Assembly: GCF_008329605.1 (NCBI RefSeq)
Contig: NZ_NPKO01000001.1
Coordinates: 62,001 to 126,000 of the forward strand
Direction: 5' to 3'
DNA: 64,000 nt
Origin: Mycolicibacterium sp. P9-64
Lineage (GTDB): Bacteria > Actinomycetota > Actinomycetes > Mycobacteriales > Mycobacteriaceae
Shown piece by piece: positions 1 to 7,693 of the stretch; the stretch's first letter is position 1, and every line of letters begins with the position of its first letter. A model generated the notes under the pieces. The model had not been told where the DNA came from, did not search any database, and saw nothing but the letters and a program-made list of their open reading frames with translations. Made by a program: the position numbers and the translations under genes.

Positions 1-435
1 TCGCCGATACGGCTGGAGGCCGGCCTCGTGCAGTCGACGCGTCACGAGCCGTACCGATTGGTCGCCAGCGGCTCCGATGGCACTGAACTGACGTTGCAGG
101 CCAACGTCCGAGACGAATGGCAGTCGCTTTACCGCTTCACCACGCGGCCGCAACCGCGTATCGACCTCGAGGTGGGGAGTTGGTATGTCTCAACGCATCC
201 CGCTTCCCACTTCGTCACCGGCCTGACGGTGGCACTCGTGACCGACGGCGAACGCCGCAACCTGCGGGGTAGGAACCTGGCGATCCACCACCTCGGCGGT
301 GGAACCGAGAAGGTCAGGTTCGACACCGCCGCTCAGGTACTCGACGCGCTGACCGAGCGGTTCGGCATCGACCTCGACGACCTCGGCGACCCGTCCGTCC
401 TCGAGGCGCGCGTCGCCACGGTGCTCGATACTTAG
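1..435 (+). CDS. nat: Arylamine N-acetyltransferase, C-terminal part (5' end outside window)
   Basis: The reading frame is open from base 1 and stops at 433-435, leaving about 144 visible residues. The sequence matches the C-terminal third of prokaryotic arylamine N-acetyltransferases: a RHEPYRL stretch, a WQSLYRF segment, then HPASHFVTGLTVAL and a GRNLAIHH region. These enzymes acetylate arylamines and hydrazines with acetyl-CoA or other acyl-CoAs in the cytoplasm; in mycobacteria nat usually sits with cholesterol-catabolism genes. The catalytic Cys-His-Asp triad lies upstream of the window, so activity cannot be judged. Assignment is by family resemblance of the tail only. Confidence 0.85.
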   Translation, partial: SPIRLEAGLVQSTRHEPYRLVASGSDGTELTLQANVRDEWQSLYRFTTRPQPRIDLEVGSWYVSTHPASHFVTGLTVALVTDGERRNLRGRNLAIHHLGGGTEKVRFDTAAQVLDALTERFGIDLDDLGDPSVLEARVATVLDT

Positions 436-484
436 GGCGCGCCGTCGAACGGGAGGCGCTCGGGCGCAGTCATCTTCTGGCAAT

Positions 485-1045
485 GTGGCGCGGGTGGCCG
501 ACGAAATCTGCTTGGTCAATGGCCTGCCCGGTGTGGGCAAGACCAATGTCGCGGCACTGCTCGCCGCTGCCGTCGGAGCCCATCTGGTGTCGAAAGACGC
601 GATCAAGGAACGACTCGCAATGGAGCCAGCATTGGGCGTTTCGCCACGGCTCGGGATCCTGGCCGCCGAGCAGATGTGGGCCGATGCCGCAGCGAAGCGC
701 GGTTTGGTCCTCGTTGACTGCTGGTTGTTCAAGCCTCGAGACCTGCATTTCGCAGCCTCCGGTTTGCAACGGTCCGGCGCCGTTCGAGCCGTCGAATTGT
801 GGTGTCACGCACCTGTCGACACCGTCAGGGCTCGCTATCAACAACGTCGGCGCAGCACAGTCCACGCCGACCCTCAGAGGCTTGCAGCCGACTGGGAAAC
901 GTGGGCTAGCCACGCCGAGCCTTTGGCCCTCACCCCAGTGATTCGCATCGATACTTCGACAACGGTCCGCGTGGCCCAGGTGGTGAGCCATGTGTTAGCC
1001 GCACTACCAACGTCATCAATGGTGTGCCCGGCGCTCACGGTCTAG
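485..1045 (+). CDS. P-loop kinase-like ATP-binding protein
   Basis: A 186-residue protein with a clear Walker A motif, GLPGVGKT, at residues 13-20, followed by SKDAIKERL and an LVDCWLF segment like the Walker B strand of AAA_33/zeta-type small kinases. Such proteins phosphorylate small metabolites; the substrate here is unknown. The start is taken at GTG 485; a second in-frame GTG at 494 is possible and neither has a strong ribosome binding site. The 3' end overlaps the convergent carboxymuconolactone decarboxylase gene by 4 bp. The C-terminal 15 residues look non-conserved. Confidence 0.75.
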   Translation: MARVADEICLVNGLPGVGKTNVAALLAAAVGAHLVSKDAIKERLAMEPALGVSPRLGILAAEQMWADAAAKRGLVLVDCWLFKPRDLHFAASGLQRSGAVRAVELWCHAPVDTVRARYQQRRRSTVHADPQRLAADWETWASHAEPLALTPVIRIDTSTTVRVAQVVSHVLAALPTSSMVCPALTV

Positions 1046-1482
1046 GAGACTGGTGCAACTTTGTAGTGGCTCGCAATCGCAATTCGGTTGAACGCGTTCA
1101 TCGTGATGGCGATCCACTTCAGTACCGCTGCCTGTTGCGCCGTCAGCGTCGAGCCGTCTTCGGCGTCCAATCCGGCGACGTGGGTGATCTTCTCGGCGAT
1201 CTCGAGGGCGGCGACTTCGGCCTCGGTGAAGTAGGCGGACTCGCGCCACGCCGAGATCACGGCGATGCGGTCGGTGCTCTCACCCTTGTCGAGCGCGTCG
1301 CGGACGTGCATCCGCAAGCAGAACGCGCAGCCGTTGAGCTGGGACACACGAATGCGGACCAGCTCGACGGTCAACGGCTCGATCCCGGCATCGGCGGCTG
1401 CCTTGTCGCACTGCTCGTTGAGGGTCAGCATTGCTTGATACGCCTCGGGCACCGCAGAGTTCAAGGGCGCAGCTGTCGTCAT
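1042..1482 (-). CDS. Carboxymuconolactone decarboxylase family (AhpD-like) protein
   Basis: A 146-residue all-helical protein with the AhpD-type redox motif C52-A-F-C55 followed by H59, flanked by LVRIRVSQLNG and ITHVAGLDAEDG, typical of the CMD family. Members with CxxC plus His act as alkylhydroperoxidase-like thiol enzymes rather than true decarboxylases. It lies beside an ECF41 sigma gene; CMD genes are the classic partner and target of ECF41 sigma factors. An ECF41-type promoter lies 47 bp upstream of the ATG at 1482. Identity as a CMD protein is secure; the substrate is not known. Confidence 0.93.
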   Translation of the reverse strand: MTTAAPLNSAVPEAYQAMLTLNEQCDKAAADAGIEPLTVELVRIRVSQLNGCAFCLRMHVRDALDKGESTDRIAVISAWRESAYFTEAEVAALEIAEKITHVAGLDAEDGSTLTAQQAAVLKWIAITMNAFNRIAIASHYKVAPVS

Positions 1483-1528
1483 GGTCGTGCTCCGTTCGTC
1501 GATGACCTCGTTGTTCGGCCTCGGATAC

Positions 1529-1555
1529 GACGGAGCAGACCCGTCGGATGTGATG
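1529..1555 (-). promoter_or_regulatory. Candidate ECF41 sigma promoter for the CMD gene
   Basis: On the minus strand CATCACA (1555-1549) is followed by exactly 16 bp and then CGTC (1532-1529). The known ECF41 promoter has -35 TGTCACA and -10 CGTC, so the -35 matches 5 of 7 and the -10 fully. The spacer equals that in front of the sigma gene itself. Confidence 0.6.
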
Positions 1556-1579
1556 CCGGTGCACCAGTGGAGTGAGCTA

Positions 1580-1608
1580 TGTCACAACGACGATTCGGAC
1601 GTCACGTC
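1580..1608 (+). promoter_or_regulatory. Candidate ECF41 sigma promoter for the membrane protein gene
   Basis: A perfect TGTCACA (1580-1586) is followed by CGTC at 1605-1608 (18 bp spacer), with another CGTC at 1600-1603 (13 bp). The -35 is the best match of the three in this locus but the spacing is less ideal. Transcription from here would begin near 1615, supporting the 1629 or 1635 start and excluding the longer reading frame that begins at 1572. Confidence 0.55.
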
Positions 1609-1628
1609 TGCATCGGCTACGGCGTCAC

Positions 1629-2063
1629 ATGCACATGAACACTGCAATTCACCGCGGTCTGCTCGGCTTCCTGGCGTTCACTGGCGTGGGGGTCGGTCTG
1701 TGGGCGTACGCGGCACCGCGCAACTGGTATGACACCTTCCCCGGCATGGGACTGAGCTGGCTTCCACAGCTCGGCCCCTACAACGAGCACTTCGTCAAGG
1801 ACGTCGGCGCCTTCTACCTTGGGCTCACCCTTCTGACGGTGCTGACGATCATCCACGTCGCGAACACGACGCTCGTCAAGATCACCGCAGGCACCTGGAC
1901 GGTCTTCAACCTGCTGCACTTCATCTATCACATGCAGATGCTCGGCATGTACAGCCCGCGGGACCAGGTCCTGAATGCCATTGTGCTGTCGACGATTCTG
2001 CTTGCAGGCGCGGCGCTGTTCATTCCGATGCGGCAACCCGCGAAGGTCACGCAGTCCGCGTAA
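1629..2063 (+). CDS. Small four-helix integral membrane protein
   Basis: A 144-residue protein with four predicted membrane helices (roughly residues 9-28, 55-78, 81-101 and 116-135), resembling the DUF4345-like or DoxX-like class of small mycobacterial membrane proteins. No catalytic motif is visible. ATG 1629 is chosen (ATG 1635 also possible) because the candidate ECF41 promoter occupies 1580-1608. The gene converges on the sigma gene, overlapping it by 17 bp. Its position between the CMD gene and the sigma gene, with its own ECF41-type promoter, suggests membership of the same small regulon. Confidence 0.8.
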   Translation: MHMNTAIHRGLLGFLAFTGVGVGLWAYAAPRNWYDTFPGMGLSWLPQLGPYNEHFVKDVGAFYLGLTLLTVLTIIHVANTTLVKITAGTWTVFNLLHFIYHMQMLGMYSPRDQVLNAIVLSTILLAGAALFIPMRQPAKVTQSA

Positions 2064-2955
2064 CGGCGTCGTTCCAGAATCCCAGCTTGTCCGGATTGAG
2101 CACCATCCAGATTCGGGTGATCAACCCGTCTCTATGCTCCATCGCAATGACGGCCATCGGCGAACCATCGACCCGGAGGAACAACCCGGCTTCGCCGTTC
2201 ACGTCGACGACCGACATCTCGATCGCCGGCCACTTGTGGAGCACGCCGAGGAAGAAGCGCGCCACCTTGGCCGCACCGACAACGGGGCGAAGCGCGGCCC
2301 GCACGCGTCCACCGCCGTCGTTGATTGCCGTGACCTGCGGGTCGAGCAACCCGACGATGGCGTTGATGTCGCCGCGCTCGAGTGCGGCCTTCACACCGAT
2401 CACGGTGGCGGCATGTCGCTGCGTGTCCTCGGGCGCGGGCCGGGCGTCGTGAACGCGGCGCCGGGCCGACGACGCGAGTTGGCGGCACGCGGGCTCGGAC
2501 CGGCCGACGATCTCGCTGATTTCCCGGAACGAGTACTGGAAGATGTCGTGCATCACGAACGACACCCGTTCGGCTGGAGTCATCGACTCCAGCACCACCA
2601 GAACCGCCATCGTGACGGATTCGTCGAGGGTGACACGATCGGCCGGATCGATGGTGATCGAGGATGATTCGATGAGCTCCCGGCCGGGGATCGGCTCGGG
2701 TATCCATGGCCCGACATAGCGTTCCCTGCGCCGGCGGGCAGAGTTGAGGATGTCGAGACAGATTCGCGTCGCCACGCGCACGCACCACGCGGGCGGCGAT
2801 TCGATGGCGTCGCGTTCCTCGTCGGTCTGGCGATACCACCGCACGTAGGTGTCCTGCACCACGTCCTCCGCGTCGGCCATGGTGCCGAGCAGGCGGTACG
2901 CCACGTTGATGAGGAGCCGGCGGTCCACGGTGTCTTCAATGCCAGGTGCAGTCAC
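2047..2955 (-). CDS. ECF41-type RNA polymerase sigma factor (SigJ-like) with fused SnoaL-like domain
   Basis: A 302-residue sigma factor. Region 2 lies near residues 10-75 (YRLLGTMADAEDVVQDTYVRWY), region 4 near 115-170 (SFREISEIVGRSEPACRQLA). A C-terminal SnoaL-like extension follows from about residue 185 and contains an NDGGG turn and NPDKL at 287-291. That motif marks ECF41 sigma factors, where the extension replaces an anti-sigma factor and tunes activity. The start is GTG 2955, only 8 nt after a candidate ECF41 -10 element, so the mRNA may be leaderless and autoregulated. M. tuberculosis SigJ is the nearest known type. Confidence 0.95.
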   Translation of the reverse strand: MTAPGIEDTVDRRLLINVAYRLLGTMADAEDVVQDTYVRWYRQTDEERDAIESPPAWCVRVATRICLDILNSARRRRERYVGPWIPEPIPGRELIESSSITIDPADRVTLDESVTMAVLVVLESMTPAERVSFVMHDIFQYSFREISEIVGRSEPACRQLASSARRRVHDARPAPEDTQRHAATVIGVKAALERGDINAIVGLLDPQVTAINDGGGRVRAALRPVVGAAKVARFFLGVLHKWPAIEMSVVDVNGEAGLFLRVDGSPMAVIAMEHRDGLITRIWMVLNPDKLGFWNDAVTRTA

Positions 2956-2963
2956 GCATATGA

Positions 2964-2990
2964 GACGGGGTCGGGTCCCAATGTGTGACG
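2964..2990 (-). promoter_or_regulatory. Candidate autoregulatory ECF41 promoter of the sigma gene
   Basis: On the minus strand CGTCACA (2990-2984) is followed by 16 bp and CGTC (2967-2964): 6 of 7 and 4 of 4 matches to the known ECF41 promoter elements. The -10 ends 8 nt before the GTG at 2955, implying a leaderless or nearly leaderless transcript. Confidence 0.65.
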
Positions 2991-3021
2991 GACTGTGTCC
3001 CGGATCACGCCGGGCTGTCGA

Positions 3022-5232
3022 CTACGAACCGACGACCAGATCCCACGGGTCGTCGCCCGAGAGTGCCATCCGGCCAAGCCTTCTCGCGTGGCAGCCGGTG
3101 GTGCCGTACTCGTCGGCCCAGCTCCTCGCGCGCATGGTGGCCAGCCACAACGGATGCTCGATTGTGGTGCCGATGGCGCCGTGCAACTGGTGGGCGATGG
3201 TGGTCACGGGGCCTACCGCGCGGCCCACTGCGACCTTCGCCGCGGTCACGGCGTAGTCGGCGCGCCGGCTGTCGAAGCCGAAGTCGGACGCCGCAGCGGT
3301 CGCCAAAGCCGTTGCCGCCCTGGATCGCTCGATCTCACCCAACATCGCGGCCAGGGAGTGCTGGACGGCCTGGAACTTGCTCAGCGGGCGGCCGAACTGC
3401 TGGCGTTCGCCGATGTGCTTCGTCGTCAGGTCGGCGGCCGCGGAGAAGGCCCCCAAGATCTGCACGCACCGCGCCCATGCGCCGCGGCGCATCAGCTCGT
3501 CACCGACGGCGCTCGACAGCCTGACGGCGTCGGCCACCGCCACGTCGAAGGCGATGGCTCCGCGCGGCTCGCCGGCCAAGGTATGGGAATCGGCGATCTC
3601 GGTGCCGTCGAGAACCGCGACGTAGGTGGCGTCGTCACCGCGCGCGGCGAGCAGCACCGGGCCGGACCGGGGCCACGGGACGCCGGTGGCCACGCCGGAC
3701 AGCCTGCCGTTCAGGGCCCGGGCGTCGGCGATCGCGACGGACAGCGGGCCAGCGGCGGGCACCTCGAGGTCTGCCTGGTTCGCCAACCATGCTGCGAAGA
3801 GGTCGGTTTCGGCAACCGGTACCGCCGCCGCCCAGCGGGCCAGCCCTTCGAGGACCACGGCCGACTCCTGCAGGCTCGCATCCTGTGCACTGGTGAGCCG
3901 GGTCAGGCCGGTCTCCTCGAGCGTGCTCCACAGGTCGGCGTCGAACTCGTCGGGCAGACCGCGCTGACCGAGCTTGGCGTCGAAGGCACGCCTGCCCACG
4001 TCGTCGACCAGTTGGCCGAGTTCGTCACCGGTCGCGCTCTGCTGTTTCTCGCGGCTCTTCGCGACCACCCCGCGCAGCACCTCGTTGGTGCCGCCGCGCA
4101 GCGTGAACAGCGGCGAGTGCACCCGCGCGGTGGACAGCATCGCGCGCAAGCGCGGCTCGTCCGAGGCCTCGACCCCGTCGATCAGATCGGCGGCGGCGTC
4201 GACGGACTCCTGCTCGAAGCGGGTGCCGAGGTCCTTGACCATCGCGGCGCGTGCGGCGGCGTCCTGACCGTCGGTCAGCGCCCGTGCCACCGATATCGAC
4301 ATCTGGCGCAGCGAGATCATCCGGCCCATCAGGTCGCCGATCTCGGCGGCGGTCCGGTCGTCGACGTCGCCCCGCCGAGCCAAGCTGCGGGTTACGTCGA
4401 AAAGCATTGTGGCGGTCGACAGTAGCCGTTCAGGGCCGCTGCGCTCGAAGCCCAACTCCGCGGTGACCTGATGCCAGCCGTCCCCGACCTCGCCCAGTAG
4501 GTCGGCGTCGGACAGTGCGACGTCGTCGAACTGCACCTCGTTGAAGTGGTGTTCACCGTCCATCAGGATGATCGGGTCGATCGTCACCCCGGCCCGGTCG
4601 AGCGGCACGATGAACTGGCTGAACCCGGCGTGGCGGTGTTCGGGATCTCTCGGGCTGGTCCTGGCGAGCACCACGGCCTGATGCGCGAGGTGCGCGCCGC
4701 TGGTCCACACCTTGGTGCCGTTGAGGACCCAGCCGTCGTCGGTGCGCGTCGCCTTGGTCTGCACGGCGGCAAGGTCGGATCCCGCGCCGTGCTCGCTCAT
4801 GCCGATCGCCGAGTACAGCCGTCCCGCCGCGATCTGCGGAAGGAGGCGACGGCGCTGCTCCTCGGTGCCGTAGGTGAGCAGAGCAGGGGCCACCTGCCGG
4901 TCGGCGATCCAATGCGCACCGACCGGGGCGCCCTGGGCGAGCAACTCCTCGGTGACCACGTAGCGGTGCAGGTAGCCGGCACCATCCGCGGGCGCCCGGC
5001 CGCCGTACTCGGCGGGGATGGTCAGCCCGACGAAGCCGGCGTCGGCGAGGCGCGCGCTGAAGTCGGTGTCCCATCGCGACAGCCAGCAGTCGACGGCGGG
5101 CTGCCAGCCGAACTGCTTGCGATCGGCAGCGAGGAAGCCCCGGATGGCCGACCGCAGTTCGGCCAGTTCGTCGTCATTGGCGCACAGTGCATCGAATTCG
5201 CTCACTGAGGAGGTGAGTCTAGTGCGCGTCAT
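3022..5232 (-). CDS. Two-domain (fused) acyl-CoA dehydrogenase, FadE family
   Basis: A 736-residue protein with two acyl-CoA dehydrogenase modules in tandem. The first (about residues 15-395) has the FAD-contact loop MSEHGAGSD, a WTSGAH strand and ends with LRGGTNEVLRG. The second (about 400-736) has the flavin-binding ERQQFGRPLSKFQAVQH and HQLHGAIGTTIEHPL. Comparable fused FadE enzymes of about 720-730 residues are known in mycobacteria and act on CoA esters in beta-oxidation, including steroid side chains. At the usual C-terminal catalytic Glu position the first domain has Gly (GGT rather than YEGT). ATG 5232 is preferred; ATG 5262 is possible. The reading frame further upstream runs into the AraC gene and is not coding. 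Confidence 0.92.
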   Translation of the reverse strand: MTRTRLTSSVSEFDALCANDDELAELRSAIRGFLAADRKQFGWQPAVDCWLSRWDTDFSARLADAGFVGLTIPAEYGGRAPADGAGYLHRYVVTEELLAQGAPVGAHWIADRQVAPALLTYGTEEQRRRLLPQIAAGRLYSAIGMSEHGAGSDLAAVQTKATRTDDGWVLNGTKVWTSGAHLAHQAVVLARTSPRDPEHRHAGFSQFIVPLDRAGVTIDPIILMDGEHHFNEVQFDDVALSDADLLGEVGDGWHQVTAELGFERSGPERLLSTATMLFDVTRSLARRGDVDDRTAAEIGDLMGRMISLRQMSISVARALTDGQDAAARAAMVKDLGTRFEQESVDAAADLIDGVEASDEPRLRAMLSTARVHSPLFTLRGGTNEVLRGVVAKSREKQQSATGDELGQLVDDVGRRAFDAKLGQRGLPDEFDADLWSTLEETGLTRLTSAQDASLQESAVVLEGLARWAAAVPVAETDLFAAWLANQADLEVPAAGPLSVAIADARALNGRLSGVATGVPWPRSGPVLLAARGDDATYVAVLDGTEIADSHTLAGEPRGAIAFDVAVADAVRLSSAVGDELMRRGAWARCVQILGAFSAAADLTTKHIGERQQFGRPLSKFQAVQHSLAAMLGEIERSRAATALATAAASDFGFDSRRADYAVTAAKVAVGRAVGPVTTIAHQLHGAIGTTIEHPLWLATMRARSWADEYGTTGCHARRLGRMALSGDDPWDLVVGS

Positions 5233-5284
5233 TCTGGCGCCGAACGCAGCAGGAAAAGTCATGTCGCTCGTCGGGGCGCGCGAC

Positions 5285-5290
5285 GATACT
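5285..5290 (+). promoter_or_regulatory. Candidate -10 element GATACT, leaderless AraC gene
   Basis: GATACT ends 8 nt before GTG 5299. The spacing fits a transcript that starts at that GTG, and argues against the earlier GTG at 5293. Confidence 0.4.
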
Positions 5291-5298
5291 CGGTGATC

Positions 5299-6213
5299 GT
5301 GAGCGTGCAACCCACTTCCGCCGGCCGCGACCGACTGCGCGAGCTGCTCGACGCAGTCGTCGGCGGTGAGAACACCGACGTGGCGGGAATGGCGCGGAGC
5401 AGTCACGCATCGGAGTTCCACTTCTCCCGCGAGGTCAGTCGGCTCACCGGTGAGCCGCCGGCGGCATTGCGCAGGCGGGTGATGCTGGAGCGTGCCGCGT
5501 GGCGGCTGCAGCGCGGGGAGGGTGTCGCGGCGGTGGCGGTCGACGAGGGCTGGTCGTCACCCGAGGTGTTCTCCCGCGCATTCCGCCGCACGTTCGGGGT
5601 GCCGCCGTCGCAGGCCTGCGAGGTCGGGTTCCGGCTACCCGCACCCAATGGAGTGCACTTCCATCCACCGCAGTCGTTGTGGCTGGACGCGGACGCCGAC
5701 GCCGACCAACCGGACGTGTCGCGGCTGATGATCGCGCACGACGTCGCCGACACCGCCTACCTGATCAGCTGCGGCGCACGCTTGTCGGAAGATCAATGGG
5801 CTGAGCCGATTTCGCCGGGTCAGGTCGTCCTCGATTGGGACGGCGAGGAGCCGAGCGTCGGGGCGGTGCTCGGCGCCATCGTGTGGACCAAGGAGGTGTG
5901 GCTGGCCAGCATCGAGGGGCGCGACCTGCCGACACGTCCCGACCTGCGCGCGTCAGAGCAGTTGGCCGCCGATCACGACGACGTCGCGTCGCGGTGGACC
6001 GCAATGGTCGTCGACCATGCCGAGCAGGGCCGACTGGCGGACACGGTGATCGACGCGTTGTGTGATCCGCCGGAGTCCTTTCAGCTCTACGGCATCGTCG
6101 CGCACGTCTTGACCTACGCCGCACTGCGGCGCGGCCTTGCCCGCATCATGCTGAGCCGCCACGGAATTCGCACCAAGATGGGCGACCCACTGGACTGGAT
6201 GAGAGGAAACTGA
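5299..6213 (+). CDS. AraC-type transcriptional regulator with N-terminal HTH
   Basis: A 304-residue protein whose first 110 residues form an AraC helix-turn-helix unit (FHFSREVSRLTGEPPAALRRRVMLERA, then a GWSSPEVFSRAFRRTFGVPPSQ recognition segment). The remaining part (residues 130-300) resembles a four-helix DinB-like bundle, so the DNA-binding domain is N-terminal, unlike classical AraC. The gene ends with TGA one base before the ATG of the DHFR-like gene, forming a tight bicistron; it probably controls that gene and perhaps the divergent fused FadE gene. GTG 5299 is chosen over GTG 5293 because of the -10-like element just upstream. Confidence 0.88.
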   Translation: MSVQPTSAGRDRLRELLDAVVGGENTDVAGMARSSHASEFHFSREVSRLTGEPPAALRRRVMLERAAWRLQRGEGVAAVAVDEGWSSPEVFSRAFRRTFGVPPSQACEVGFRLPAPNGVHFHPPQSLWLDADADADQPDVSRLMIAHDVADTAYLISCGARLSEDQWAEPISPGQVVLDWDGEEPSVGAVLGAIVWTKEVWLASIEGRDLPTRPDLRASEQLAADHDDVASRWTAMVVDHAEQGRLADTVIDALCDPPESFQLYGIVAHVLTYAALRRGLARIMLSRHGIRTKMGDPLDWMRGN

Positions 6214-6214
6214 C

Positions 6215-6736
6215 ATGGCCACCATCTACTACACCGCATCGAGCCTGGACGGCTTCATCGTCGATGACGCAGGCAGCCTGGACTGGCTGACGTCCCGAAA
6301 CGTGGATGCCAACGGCGTGTTCGGCTACCAGGCGTTCGCGAAATCCGTTGGCGCACTGGCGATGGGCTCGGCGACCTACGACTGGATCGTGAAGAACCAT
6401 CCAGGCGACTGGATGTACGAGCAGCCATCGTGGGTGCTGACCAGCAGGCCCGAGATCATCGAGCCCGGCCACCCGGTGCAGTCGTTCGAGGGTGACGTCG
6501 CCGAACTGCACGCCAAGCTGGTGTCGGCGGCAGCAGGCAGGGACGTGTGGGTGGTCGGCGGCGGGCACGTCGCTGCGCAGTTCGTGAAGGCGGGCCTGAT
6601 CGACGAGATGATCGTCAGCTATGCGCCCTGCTCATTGGGCACGGGGGCGCCCGTGCTGCCGTTTCGTTCGGAGTGGCGGCTGGAGGAGACCGCGGTCAAC
6701 GGCGACTTCGTCTGCGCCAAATGGGTGGCCGCTTAG
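6215..6736 (+). CDS. Dihydrofolate reductase-like (RibD C-terminal) protein
   Basis: A 173-residue single-domain protein of the RibD-C/DHFR-like superfamily: N-terminal TIYYTASSLDGFI, a central MGSATYDW substrate-site strand, a WVVGGGHVAAQF NADPH-binding turn, and C-terminal strands around LIDEMIVSYAP. These proteins reduce small substrates with NADPH; most are uncharacterised and only distantly related to FolA. A good ribosome binding site (AGAGGAAA) lies 5 nt before ATG 6215. It is the second gene of a bicistron with the AraC regulator. Confidence 0.92.
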   Translation: MATIYYTASSLDGFIVDDAGSLDWLTSRNVDANGVFGYQAFAKSVGALAMGSATYDWIVKNHPGDWMYEQPSWVLTSRPEIIEPGHPVQSFEGDVAELHAKLVSAAAGRDVWVVGGGHVAAQFVKAGLIDEMIVSYAPCSLGTGAPVLPFRSEWRLEETAVNGDFVCAKWVAA

Positions 6737-6740
6737 TGGC

Positions 6741-7364
6741 TTAGTGCTCGACGGCGGGTAGGCCGTAGTGGTGCACGAATTCCCTTGACTTGATCAGGAA
6801 TTCGAGTTGTTGGGCGACGTCGCGCAGCGGATCGGCGCTGCGGGTGGACCGGCACAGCACCACTGCGCCCTCTAGGGCGGCGATGCAGGTCACCGCGAGT
6901 GAGGAAGCGTCGGTGTCGTCGAAGCCGTCGGCTACGAAGGCGCGGCTGAGCGCGGCGCGCCAGCGATCGAAGATCTCGCCTGCAACGAGGCTTAGTGCCG
7001 GGTCGTCGTCGGCGGAACCGATCGCGGCGGCGACCACCGGGCAGCCTGCCGTGAAGTTGCTGTCGGCGAGGGTGTGCTCCCAGAACTCGACGAAGGTGCG
7101 CACCAAGGGGAGTCCGCCCTGGGCGCCATCGATCTTGGCGGTGATGGCATCACCGGCGAACCGAAGCGCCTCGGTGAGGATCTGGTTGCGGCCCTCGGGG
7201 AAGTGGTAGTAAACCGACCCGCGCGGTGCGCCGCTACGCGTCAGCACCTCGTCGATCGTCACGCCTGCGGCGCCGCGTTCGCGCATCACCTCGGCGGCGC
7301 TCAGCAGCATGCGGGTCCTGGTGGAGCCGCCCTTGTTGGTGCTCTTGGTGACGGCTGCCGGCAT
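6741..7364 (-). CDS. TetR family transcriptional regulator
   Basis: A 207-residue TetR regulator. The N-terminal HTH covers about residues 15-65 (VTIDEVLTRSGAPRGSVYYHFPEGRNQIL), and the C-terminal ligand domain resembles the LmrA/YxaF type (FTAGCPVVAAAIGS). Its ATG overlaps the TGA of the upstream 45-residue ORF (TGATG at 7362-7366), so translation is probably coupled. A 7-bp inverted repeat at 7646-7667 in front of the divergent crotonase gene is a plausible operator. It converges on the DHFR-like gene with a 4-bp gap. Confidence 0.93.
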   Translation of the reverse strand: MPAAVTKSTNKGGSTRTRMLLSAAEVMRERGAAGVTIDEVLTRSGAPRGSVYYHFPEGRNQILTEALRFAGDAITAKIDGAQGGLPLVRTFVEFWEHTLADSNFTAGCPVVAAAIGSADDDPALSLVAGEIFDRWRAALSRAFVADGFDDTDASSLAVTCIAALEGAVVLCRSTRSADPLRDVAQQLEFLIKSREFVHHYGLPAVEH

Positions 7365-7501
7365 CAGGCGGCGATCCGCACGTGCCGAAGATGCGCCAGG
7401 CGCGACTGCACGGTGCGCTGGGTATTCCGGAGCTTCTCGGCATGGTCGTGCGTTTGGTAGGTGAATCTCCGACCGAGGACGTTGACCTCAACGATCCACA
7501 T
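7364..7501 (-). CDS. Hypothetical 45-residue protein, coupled to tetR
   Basis: A short ORF on the minus strand from ATG 7501 to TGA 7366-7364, encoding 45 residues that begin MWIVEVNVLGRRF and end HLRHVRIAA; it is rich in Arg and His (net basic) and has no membrane segment. A strong ribosome binding site, GGGAGG, lies 7 nt before the ATG, and the stop overlaps the tetR ATG. The good ribosome binding site and the overlap are the case for a real gene. It resembles no family I can name; a leader peptide or a small partner of the regulator are possible. Confidence 0.6.
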   Translation of the reverse strand: MWIVEVNVLGRRFTYQTHDHAEKLRNTQRTVQSRLAHLRHVRIAA

Positions 7502-7645
7502 GGCGCGCCTCCCTGGCTATGAACAAAAGCATAGAACCCACAACACTCGGGGGCAACGGATGTATTCCCCGTCACACCGCGTTCTCGGTAAAGGGCTGGT
7601 GAACGGTCCTGCGCGCCCGGATGGCCCCGAATGCCACATATCCAG

Positions 7646-7667
7646 AATTATGGTCTGTTGCATAATT
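7646..7667. promoter_or_regulatory. Inverted repeat, candidate TetR operator
   Basis: AATTATG (7646-7652) and CATAATT (7661-7667) form perfect 7-bp arms around an 8-bp spacer, in an AT-rich patch unlike its surroundings. The right arm contains CATAAT, a possible -10 for the crotonase gene, so bound repressor would block it. It lies between the divergent tetR unit and the crotonase gene. Confidence 0.55.
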
Positions 7668-7693
7668 TGGTCGAGGGGGGTTCACTCCAACCC

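Noticed and set aside
1572..1628. Earlier start for the small membrane protein
   Set aside because: It would place the candidate ECF41 promoter inside the coding region, and the extra residues are Arg/Thr-rich and unlike a membrane leader.
3022..5421. Longer form of the fused FadE (start at 5421)
   Set aside because: The added N-terminal residues overlap the divergent AraC gene and lack any resemblance to FadE proteins.
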